DNA from: Metaruminococcus_A sp050943475
GTDB taxonomy: Bacteria > Bacillota > Clostridia > Oscillospirales > Ruminococcaceae
Assembly (NCBI GenBank): GCA_050943475.1
Contig: JBMNPF010000010.1
Coordinates: 43,508 to 107,507, forward strand
Length of the DNA: 64,000 nt
Direction: 5' to 3'
Under the pieces are notes generated by a model that saw only the letters and a program-made list of their open reading frames with translations, did no database searches and was not told the origin of the DNA. The position numbers and the translations under genes are program-made. Each line of letters opens with the position of its first letter. Within the stretch, counting starts at the first letter, position 1. Below, piece by piece: positions 59,068 to 64,000 of this stretch.

Positions 59068-59539
59068 AGAATTAAAGCCCTGTAAAAAAGGGAATTACCA
59101 CCACAACGGAAATCCAAAACATGGTTTATTTCGTGGAAACGAAGGGCTTTTCAATGTTTGGCAGACCATGAAAAGCAGATGTGAGAATCCAAAACGGAGC
59201 AATTATGACAGGTATGGTGGTAGAGGGATTGAGGTCTGTGATGAATGGCACATTGCTGAAAATTTCATTAAGTGGGCAATCGAGAGCGGATACCAACGTG
59301 GGCTTCAACTTGACAGAATCAAAAATAATGGGAACTACTGTCCTGATAATTGCCGATGGGTAACGCCAAAGCAGAACAGCAGAAATACAAGAAGAAATCA
59401 GTTTTTAACAATTCGCGGAGAAACAAAATGCGTTTCAGAATGGTGCGAAACAGCTCCAATCAGCCCATACACTGTCTATTGGTGGATTCGTGAGAAAGGA
59501 AAAGAGTATACTGAAAAGAGATTGTCAGAAATTGCGTGA
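59060..59539 (+). CDS. AP2/HNH-type phage DNA-binding or endonuclease-like protein
   Basis: 159 aa. NYDRYGGRGIEVCDEWHI, LQLDRIKNNGNYCPDNCRWVT and KQNSRNTRRNQFL form the conserved block of phage proteins related to HNH homing endonucleases with an AP2-like DNA-binding part. The catalytic HNH histidines are not obvious, so it may bind DNA only. The ATG overlaps the 48-aa gene. Such genes often move between phages on their own. Confidence 0.65.
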   Translation: MHEELKPCKKGNYHHNGNPKHGLFRGNEGLFNVWQTMKSRCENPKRSNYDRYGGRGIEVCDEWHIAENFIKWAIESGYQRGLQLDRIKNNGNYCPDNCRWVTPKQNSRNTRRNQFLTIRGETKCVSEWCETAPISPYTVYWWIREKGKEYTEKRLSEIA

Positions 59540-59711
59540 ATGTCCGTTTTGCGGGGGTGAAGGTGACTGTAATAATTCGGCGTGTATGCAAGATGGCGAA
59601 TTTAAATGGACTGTAGAATGTCTTGAATGTGGAATGATTACATCTTGTTTTGACAGCGAACAAGAAGCGATTGAAGCATGGAACAGGAGGGCTGACGATG
59701 AAAAACTGTGA
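59490..59711 (+). CDS. Lar-like restriction alleviation protein
   Basis: 73 aa. LRECPFCGGEGDCNNS, VECLECGM and EQEAIEAWNRRADD match the Lar family (CPFCG...C..CG...A...WN.R), zinc ribbons that in Rac prophage of E. coli reduce restriction by the host. The start is unclear: a GTG at 59490 behind GGTGG or a TTG at 59532 are both possible, the second with less support. It overlaps genes on both sides. Confidence 0.7.
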   Translation: MRKEKSILKRDCQKLRECPFCGGEGDCNNSACMQDGEFKWTVECLECGMITSCFDSEQEAIEAWNRRADDEKL

Positions 59712-59868
59712 TATTATCCATGAGTTGGCGCAAAAGGTTATAGACACGTTCTATACAGATTGGCATCATGATGGTCATATTGAGGCTGAACATAGCAATG
59801 ATTTTGAATTTACGCTTGATGGTAAGCGATATTATGTCGTGTTGAAAGAAGTTGAACAAAATGGATGA
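59698..59868 (+). CDS. Small phage protein, 56 aa
   Basis: AGGAGGG precedes the ATG. Acidic, with a predicted helix and two strands (EFTLDGKRYYVVLKEVEQ). It overlaps its neighbours by a few bases. No family recognised. Confidence 0.5.
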   Translation: MKNCDIIHELAQKVIDTFYTDWHHDGHIEAEHSNDFEFTLDGKRYYVVLKEVEQNG

Positions 59869-60034
59869 TTTTAATAAGTGTAACTTTTGTGTTCAATATG
59901 ATCCATACGAAGGGTGCGAATGGGGTTGTAATAACTACGAAGATTTCAAGCCAAACAAGTGGCGCATTATTGATTGGGCAAATCAACATAATATTTCTGT
60001 TTCAGACCTAATTTCTCTTATTGAAATGGGGTGA
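59861..60034 (+). CDS. Small Cys-containing phage protein, 57 aa
   Basis: Starts MDDFNKCNFCVQYDPYEGCEWGC; four cysteines in the first half suggest a metal site, the second half a short helix. The ribosome binding site is weak. Overlaps the upstream gene by eight bases. Confidence 0.5.
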   Translation: MDDFNKCNFCVQYDPYEGCEWGCNNYEDFKPNKWRIIDWANQHNISVSDLISLIEMG

Positions 60035-60039
60035 ACAAA

Positions 60040-60339
60040 ATGGCTGAGTACATAGAACGGGAAGCGTTGCTTGCAGCTTTTGCAATGACAGACTACCCTT
60101 TTACAACCTTTGATAATGCTTGGGAAATGGTTGAACAAGCGCCATCCGCAGACGTTGCCCCGGTGGTGCATGGGAAGTGGGAATGGTATCAAGGCGTAAT
60201 CGAAGATGATTATAATTTGCGGTGTTCTGAATGTAAAAAAACATGTAATGGGTACTATGACGAAGAAGATGATATGTACCGTTACATCAAATCAAACTTC
60301 TGCCCCAACTGCGGCGCAAAAATGGATTTGGAGGGGTGA
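60040..60339 (+). CDS. Zinc-ribbon phage protein, 99 aa
   Basis: MAEYIEREALLAAF at the start and HGKWEW...RCSECKKTC...NFCPNCGAKMD at the end are a common phage design: a helical head and a zinc ribbon with two CxxC pairs. GGGGTG before the ATG. Function not known. Confidence 0.65.
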   Translation: MAEYIEREALLAAFAMTDYPFTTFDNAWEMVEQAPSADVAPVVHGKWEWYQGVIEDDYNLRCSECKKTCNGYYDEEDDMYRYIKSNFCPNCGAKMDLEG

Positions 60340-60342
60340 CAG

Positions 60343-60615
60343 ATGGAACTGATTGACAAGGCGGCGGTTGTAAGCGTTATTGTAAATACGCCAACTAAAA
60401 ATCAGCATACGGATGTATTGTCAGCTTTGGCGCTTCGAACAATTGAGATTTTGAACATTATCGAGAAATTCCCATCCATTGATGCTGTGACTGTGGTGCG
60501 CTGTAAAAACTGTAAATATTGGGATGATGGGCGCTGTGAGGGTATAGAAAATGGATTGATAAGAGAATACACGAAACCATACGACTTTTGCAGCTATGGG
60601 GAATGGAGGGATTGA
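60343..60615 (+). CDS. Zinc-ribbon-like phage protein, 90 aa
   Basis: VVRCKNCKYWDDGRCEG near the middle and DFCSYGEWRD at the end form the C-x2-C...C...C pattern often seen downstream of the preceding type of gene. It begins MELIDKAAVVSVI; the same head group recurs in the neighbour, so the two are distant relatives. Weak ribosome binding site. Confidence 0.6.
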   Translation: MELIDKAAVVSVIVNTPTKNQHTDVLSALALRTIEILNIIEKFPSIDAVTVVRCKNCKYWDDGRCEGIENGLIREYTKPYDFCSYGEWRD

Positions 60616-60617
60616 CA

Positions 60618-60833
60618 ATGAAACTTTCTGACGTTTTGAGCAATGTGAGGTTCGGTACAAAAATAGCAATTTGTAGAACAAACAGAATTAAAATAATAGA
60701 GTTTGAATGCCTTTCAGGCGTTAGTGGTAAGAAATTCCCTCTGGACAAAGCATATTTAGGTTCTGAAATCTCGTGTATTTACACGGACGGAGAAACGCTT
60801 TGTATTGAGCTCTATGATTCTTGGGAGGACTAA
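60618..60833 (+). CDS. Small phage protein, 71 aa
   Basis: TGGAGGG precedes the ATG two bases after the previous stop. Mostly short beta strands (IAICRTNRIKIIEFECLSG...SEISCIYTDGETLCIELYD), no membrane helix. Fits a family of small beta-barrel phage proteins only in general shape. Confidence 0.5.
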   Translation: MKLSDVLSNVRFGTKIAICRTNRIKIIEFECLSGVSGKKFPLDKAYLGSEISCIYTDGETLCIELYDSWED

Positions 60834-60835
60834 TC

Positions 60836-61066
60836 GTGGTTCAAACCTATCGGGAGTATTTCATTTGGGAGCCACCGGGCGGTGACTGCCCCTATTGCAG
60901 CGAGGGCATTTACAGCGAGTTTGCCTTTCGGGCGGAGTGCAGTTATGCAGAAGGCGACTTTTGTAAATATTGCGGCCGAAAGGTTAAAACTACCATCCGG
61001 CTGCCCGATCCAACCCATTACAAGATTTTGGACGAACTGAAAAACGAAATTGACTTTACATTGTAG
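60836..61066 (+). CDS. Zinc-ribbon phage protein, 76 aa
   Basis: GTG start seven bases behind GGGAGG. CPYCSEG and CKYCGRKVK give two CxxC pairs about 30 residues apart. It follows its neighbour by two bases. Confidence 0.55.
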   Translation: MVQTYREYFIWEPPGGDCPYCSEGIYSEFAFRAECSYAEGDFCKYCGRKVKTTIRLPDPTHYKILDELKNEIDFTL

Positions 61067-61077
61067 GAGTGGTGACA

Positions 61078-61203
61078 ATGGATAATTACGAGATGTGTTT
61101 TGAATGTCGTCTTTACGGAGACGATTACCGCTATGACGATGAAGGAGAATTGACCAGTGCTTGTGGTGACTGCTCTTATAATTCATTAAATTGGGAGGAC
61201 TGA
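61078..61203 (+). CDS. Tiny Cys-rich phage protein, 41 aa
   Basis: Begins MDNYEMCFECRLYGDDYRY and contains CGDC further on, so two CxxC pairs in an acidic peptide. TAGGAG before the ATG. It ends five bases before the next ribosome binding context; found by reading the frame directly. Confidence 0.5.
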   Translation: MDNYEMCFECRLYGDDYRYDDEGELTSACGDCSYNSLNWED

Positions 61204-61205
61204 CA

Positions 61206-61499
61206 ATGAACCAACTTGACTACATAGCTGAGAATCAAAGGCTGAAAAAGGAAATCGAGCATTTAAAGGCTTTTCCTCCTGTTTCTGTTCATGCAGATGT
61301 ACTTGATTTAGCTTTACAATGCGCGGAGCTGAAAGCCGAACTGGAACAGGTCAAAGCCGAACGGCAAGAGGAATGTTCCATGTGCAGTGAGTTTGAAAAC
61401 AACCGCCAATGGCTTGTTTCAAAGGGAAATGGAATGTATGAAGAATACACTTACCAGTACTGCCCTATATGTGGAAGAAAGCTAGGTGATGAGGGGTGA
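61206..61499 (+). CDS. Coiled-coil zinc-ribbon phage protein, 97 aa
   Basis: A coiled coil (LDYIAENQRLKKEIEHLKAF...LQCAELKAELEQVKAERQEE) followed by CSMC and CPICGRK, a zinc ribbon. TGGGAGG precedes the ATG. Its stop overlaps the next GTG start. Confidence 0.6.
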   Translation: MNQLDYIAENQRLKKEIEHLKAFPPVSVHADVLDLALQCAELKAELEQVKAERQEECSMCSEFENNRQWLVSKGNGMYEEYTYQYCPICGRKLGDEG

Positions 61500-61744
61500 G
61501 CAAGTGGATTAGCGTTAAGGACAGGCTGCCGGATAAAAACGGCTATGTATTGGTTATTGCAAGCGGGAAACCACATAAAAATATCACGCTGAAAAATGCA
61601 TTTGAGTTGGCAGAATATAGCAAGGTGGGCTGGATATTAGAAATGTGGCCGGAGTGGACGAAAGCGAAAGTCACCCACTGGATGCCGTTGCCGCTGCCGC
61701 CCACAGAACTGGAGGCCGACCATGTACCTGATTCAGCGGATTGA
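61496..61744 (+). CDS. DUF551 domain protein
   Basis: 82 aa, GTG start overlapping the previous stop (GTGA). WISVKDRLPDKNGYVLVIA at the start and KVTHWMPLPLPP near the end are the two ends of DUF551, a small phage domain of unknown function. The tail overlaps the next gene. Confidence 0.75.
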   Translation: MSKWISVKDRLPDKNGYVLVIASGKPHKNITLKNAFELAEYSKVGWILEMWPEWTKAKVTHWMPLPLPPTELEADHVPDSAD

Positions 61745-61913
61745 AAACGGCACTGTTGTCCTGGAACGGCGTTTTCAGACCAAAGCGGCCGCCAAAGCCT
61801 ACTATGTCCGGTGGATGCAAGACCCGTTTTTGTACCACCAGCTTGTGGTAGACGGCAAGCCTTTCACCACCGGCCAGGCCGAGCAGCTTTTTCAGTTAGG
61901 GAGGAAAGCATGA
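61722..61913 (+). CDS. Small phage protein, 63 aa
   Basis: MYLIQRIENGTVVLERRFQTKAAAKAYYVRWM is a beta-hairpin and helix; no motif. It overlaps DUF551 and, by ATGA, the late regulator gene. Ribosome binding site GGAGG lies inside DUF551. Confidence 0.5.
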   Translation: MYLIQRIENGTVVLERRFQTKAAAKAYYVRWMQDPFLYHQLVVDGKPFTTGQAEQLFQLGRKA

Positions 61914-62314
61914 GCAACCCACGTTATGACTGGTGGCCTTATGTCAAAGGCATGATCCGCCGGTACCCGGATTTAAAACAGCAATACGCCGCACTACATG
62001 AAACCGGAACCACAGCGCCGCTCACCGGCATGCCGCGGGGGAGCAGCGTTTCCAATCCAACCGCCAATGCCGCGCTGCGGGAGCTGCCACCCATCCACCA
62101 GAAGGAGTACGAGGCAGTGCGCAAAGCGGTTGAGGCGACCGGGCAGTACCAAGACGGAAAAGACCGGTTAAAGGTTATTCGGCTGGTCTTATGGGATAGG
62201 AGCCATACGTTGGTTGGTGCAGCCATGAAAATTCCTTGTTCCGAGCGGACAGCACAGGAATGGCACAGGGAGTTTATCCGGCTTGTGGCACAGAATTTTG
62301 GCCTGCTTGAATAA
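61910..62314 (+). CDS. Phage late-gene transcription regulator, sigma-like (ArpU/RinA type)
   Basis: 134 aa. RYDWWPYVKGMIRRYPDLKQQYAALHETGTTA at the start and the C-terminal HTH (LKVIRLVLWDRSHTLVGAAMKIPCSERTAQEWHREFIRLVAQNFGLLE) are the pattern of proteins annotated as ArpU/RinA-like or sigma-like activators that switch on packaging genes. Its place, last in the early operon and before the terminase genes, fits. ATGA overlap with the upstream gene. Confidence 0.72.
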   Translation: MSNPRYDWWPYVKGMIRRYPDLKQQYAALHETGTTAPLTGMPRGSSVSNPTANAALRELPPIHQKEYEAVRKAVEATGQYQDGKDRLKVIRLVLWDRSHTLVGAAMKIPCSERTAQEWHREFIRLVAQNFGLLE

Positions 62315-62420
62315 AGTTTGCGTCTAAGAGCCTTTTTTCCGTTTTAAAATGGTACCATAGGAAGAATGAAAAGCAAAACTGATTTGCTTCTTTTCTCCTT
62401 TTCCTGTATGTTTTCAGAAA

Positions 62421-62450
62421 GACAGCATCCTCCGGGGTGCTGTTTTGCTT
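62421..62450 (+). terminator. Terminator of the early/regulatory operon
   Basis: ACAGCATCC and GGGTGCTGT form the stem around TCCG, followed by TTTGCTTTG. Confidence 0.7.
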
Positions 62451-62494
62451 TGTGCCGGTCATAACTACCGGCGGTTGGGCGGCGGGATATAAAA

Positions 62495-62524
62495 CAAAAA
62501 ACCGGGGATTACTCCCCGGTTTTC
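62495..62524 (-). terminator. Terminator of hicAB
   Basis: ACCGGGGA and TCCCCGGT form a stem with TTAC or its complement as loop; leftward it is followed by T6. It lies 11 bases past the hicB stop. Confidence 0.88.
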
Positions 62525-62534
62525 AAACTTTGAT

Positions 62535-62939
62535 TTAATTGAGCTTTTCGATTAATGCATCTGTTAAAGTTTGGGAAAAATTGATATTCATAGCCAATGC
62601 ACGTTCGTTTACCCAGTATGGTATGGTTAAAGTCTTTTTGATAGCACGGTTTTGCTCTTTGAACTCTTTTTCTTTCTTGCTTAAATCAACCAGAACAACC
62701 GTTACAAAACCATTTTTTCCGTACTCCTCCGGTTCCAACATATCATTCGAAGGTTCGCTGGGTTTTGGAAAGCTTTTCCCTTCTTCAATCGCGCTCAGAA
62801 TAAGACCGGCAATCAAGTCTTCCGTCATATAAATTGCCTCTTTGAGATCATCGCCCTGCGTGGCAGCATTAAAGTCAGGAACAATTACGCTGTACCCTTC
62901 TTCTTCTGGATAGAAACAAGCTGCATATGCAAACGTCAT
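62535..62939 (-). CDS. hicB: HicB-like antitoxin
   Basis: 134 aa. YAACFYPEEEGYSVIVPDFNAATQGDDLKEAIYMTEDLIAGLILSAIEEGKSFPKPS is the partial RNase H-like HicB fold. The C-terminal IPYWVNERALAMNINFSQTLTDALIEKL is a ribbon-helix-helix or short DNA-binding part. It should neutralise the adjacent HicA and repress the operon through the palindrome in its promoter. AAAGGAGG precedes the ATG. Confidence 0.9.
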   Translation of the reverse strand: MTFAYAACFYPEEEGYSVIVPDFNAATQGDDLKEAIYMTEDLIAGLILSAIEEGKSFPKPSEPSNDMLEPEEYGKNGFVTVVLVDLSKKEKEFKEQNRAIKKTLTIPYWVNERALAMNINFSQTLTDALIEKLN

Positions 62940-62989
62940 AACAAAATCCTCCTTTATGATTTTTATTTTATCAGCATACAGGCAAGGGC

Positions 62990-63175
62990 TTATTTCAGCC
63001 CTGCCTGTTTTAGTATACTGTTTAAAGTTCCTTTTTTAATATCCTTTCCGTTGTGGTTTGGAACAGCGATTGTGTTTGGATGTTCTTTATGCTGATATTG
63101 GAAATGCGACCCTTTTGAACGAACCAGAACCCAACCGTTGCTTTTTAGTAGTTTATCTAATTCTTTAAAGGTCAT
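62990..63175 (-). CDS. hicA: HicA-like mRNA interferase toxin
   Basis: 61 aa, start fixed by AAGGAGG. TFKELDKLLKSNGWVLVRSKGSHFQYQHKEHPNTIAVPNHNGKDIKKGTLNSILKQAGL is the dsRBD-like HicA fold; H24 in KGSHFQY is the catalytic histidine. It cleaves mRNA when free. The order hicA then hicB on the leftward strand with a promoter in front is the standard one. The pair likely keeps the prophage in the host population. Confidence 0.92.
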   Translation of the reverse strand: MTFKELDKLLKSNGWVLVRSKGSHFQYQHKEHPNTIAVPNHNGKDIKKGTLNSILKQAGLK

Positions 63176-63203
63176 TCGAACTGTCCTCCTTTCCTTTGAT
63201 TCT

Positions 63204-63232
63204 ATTATAATACGTATACACGTATTTGTCAA
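63204..63232 (-). promoter_or_regulatory. Promoter-operator of hicAB
   Basis: On the minus strand TTGACA and TATAAT are perfect and 17 bases apart. The spacer carries TACGTATACACGTA (63211-63224), an inverted repeat that is the likely HicB operator. Confidence 0.88.
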
Positions 63233-63266
63233 TACTTTTTACAATCTTTTCAAATATTTTTATTCT

Positions 63267-63294
63267 GCTCATGCCTTGCGGCGTGGGCTTTTTT
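63267..63294 (+). terminator. Rightward terminator before the packaging genes
   Basis: GCTCATGCC pairs with GGCGTGGGC (with G-U pairs) around TTGC and is followed by T6. No rightward promoter was found between hicA and this hairpin. Confidence 0.75.
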
Positions 63295-63308
63295 GTTGGG
63301 GGAAACCA

Positions 63309-63431
63309 ATGATTGCGAATTGCAAGACCTGTATCTGGAACGAGTGGCGGAGATGCGGCAAACTGTTCTGCATTCGGCCGAGGTGCGTGTTAAAACATGA
63401 ATTAAGAGGCAAAAAGCGCTGGTTGTATTAA
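63309..63431 (+). CDS. Tiny Cys-rich phage protein, 40 aa
   Basis: Starts MIANCKTCIWNEWRRCGKLFC behind GGGGG; five cysteines in a basic peptide. An in-frame extension upstream runs back over the hicA promoter and is rejected. Small proteins like this are common just before terminase genes. Function unknown. Confidence 0.5.
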   Translation: MIANCKTCIWNEWRRCGKLFCIRPRCVLKHELRGKKRWLY

Positions 63432-63490
63432 GTTCGAAAAATAAGTATTACTTTTTATAAATATTCATCAATGGTAATTTTGGGGTGGTG

Positions 63491-63907
63491 ATGGTGGCAA
63501 AGCATTTCACGGATAAGGAACGCAAAAAAATTATAGCGGATTATGTCGAGTGCGGCAACTACAGCGCCGTGGCTAAAAAATACAGGGTTGCGGCCAGTAC
63601 CATCAAACGGATTTGTGACGGCGACCCACAAACGCAAAAAAACGCAACCATCCAGAAACAACGTAATACCGCCGATGTCCTTGCCTATATGGAAAGTAAA
63701 AAAGACCTTGCTTGCGAGTTTATTGGCAAGGCTTTAACAGCGATGGCCAATGATGAAAAGCTCGCAGGTGCCAATGTCAATCAGATTGCAAATGCTCTTA
63801 AAACAGTAGTGGAGCTATGGACACCGTCTGGAAATCAAATTGAGGAAAAGAGAGCGGACAACAATCTTTTTGAGACCTTAAAGGAAAGTGCAAAACATGA
63901 TGTTTAA
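63491..63907 (+). CDS. Probable terminase small subunit
   Basis: 138 aa. An N-terminal HTH (DKERKKIIADYVECGNYSAVAKKYRVAASTIKRICDG) is followed by a helical part that could oligomerise. The place right before the large terminase gene, with an 11-base overlap, makes a small terminase subunit most likely; it would recognise the packaging site. GGGGTGG before the ATG. A GTG two codons earlier is also possible. Confidence 0.75.
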   Translation: MVAKHFTDKERKKIIADYVECGNYSAVAKKYRVAASTIKRICDGDPQTQKNATIQKQRNTADVLAYMESKKDLACEFIGKALTAMANDEKLAGANVNQIANALKTVVELWTPSGNQIEEKRADNNLFETLKESAKHDV

Positions 63908-64000
63908 GCAGTTCAGCAAACAGCAGATGCGTATTTTTAACTGGTGGACATTGGAGCGTTGGGATGCGGTCATTGCTGATGGTGCAATCCGTTCCGGGAA
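63897..64000 (+). CDS. Terminase large subunit, N-terminal fragment (runs off the window)
   Basis: 34 residues are visible: MMFKQFSKQQMRIFNWWTLER followed by a Walker A approach ADGAIRSG, with lysine expected next. The FSKQQ start and the DGAIRSGK loop are typical of PBSX-type phage large terminases, the ATPase that packages DNA. Overlaps the small subunit gene. Confidence 0.85.
   Translation, partial: MMFKQFSKQQMRIFNWWTLERWDAVIADGAIRSG

Larger units (their letters stand above)
49212..64000. mobile_element. Left part of a siphovirus-like prophage, continuing beyond the window
   Basis: The element starts after tRNA-Gln with a leftward integrase, followed by lysogeny, early, replication, regulatory and terminase genes in temperate-phage order. 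The exact left end and its att core cannot be fixed because the right end is outside. The large terminase gene runs off the window, so the structural and lysis genes are expected further right. Confidence 0.9.

Overview
The window looks like a chromosome segment of a spore-forming, Gram-positive Clostridia member, most likely of the Oscillospiraceae/Ruminococcaceae. The evidence is a SpoIIID regulator behind a sigma-E-like promoter, frequent GTG/TTG starts behind strong GGAGG ribosome binding sites, ClpE, PopT/DUF368, an EcfA1-EcfA2-EcfT module next to truA, and a PstS layout of the kind I associate with gut Clostridia. No 16S gene is present, so the genus is not determined.

Layout. 1-6030: the end of a sodium symporter, then a leftward block (trans-aconitate methyltransferase-like enzyme, FMN reductase, HAD phosphatase, two unknown proteins, EamA permease). 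6148-14196: carbohydrate genes, namely a cytosolic protein with two pectate-lyase-like domains, an MGH1/GH63-like glycosidase, a GH8 exo-oligoxylanase and a ROK glucokinase, plus an AT-rich peptidase E gene and a GNAT acetyltransferase. 14321-23331: asnB, two tandem aldo/keto reductases, a DUF4867 protein and a heterodimeric ABC exporter. 23807-30567: one contiguous phosphate block pstS-pstC-pstA-pstB-phoU-phoB-phoR with Pho-box-like repeats in front; its PstS is circularly permuted. 30923-36209: spoIIID, popT-like DUF368, rpsO and pnp with leader structures, and a phosphonoacetate-hydrolase-like phosphatase. 36343-48759: ruvCAB, glmM, an RNA methyltransferase, ecfA1A2T, truA, a DUF5711 protein, CvpA and clpE. 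48767-49250: a tRNA operon Gly-Arg-His-Gln with a consensus promoter.

From just after tRNA-Gln to the window end lies the left part of a siphovirus-like prophage. It has a leftward tyrosine integrase and two consecutive lysogeny cassettes. Each cassette has a leftward XRE repressor, a divergent Cro-like gene, a palindromic operator filling the spacer of a near-consensus promoter, and a leftward exported protein with a KTGKxYH...PCxKC tail. Then come rightward early genes (Gp157, RecA-like ATPase, Holliday resolvase, the C-terminal piece of a primase-helicase), an iteron/AT-rich origin-like segment, a run of tiny Cys-rich proteins, a late-gene regulator, a leftward hicAB toxin-antitoxin pair, and the terminase genes. 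The large terminase runs off the window.

The most interesting items are the permuted PstS, the paired lysogeny cassettes with matching exported proteins, the origin-like repeats next to an orphan primase C-terminus, and the intracellular double pectate-lyase-fold protein. Everything here was read by eye; no database search or folding program was run.
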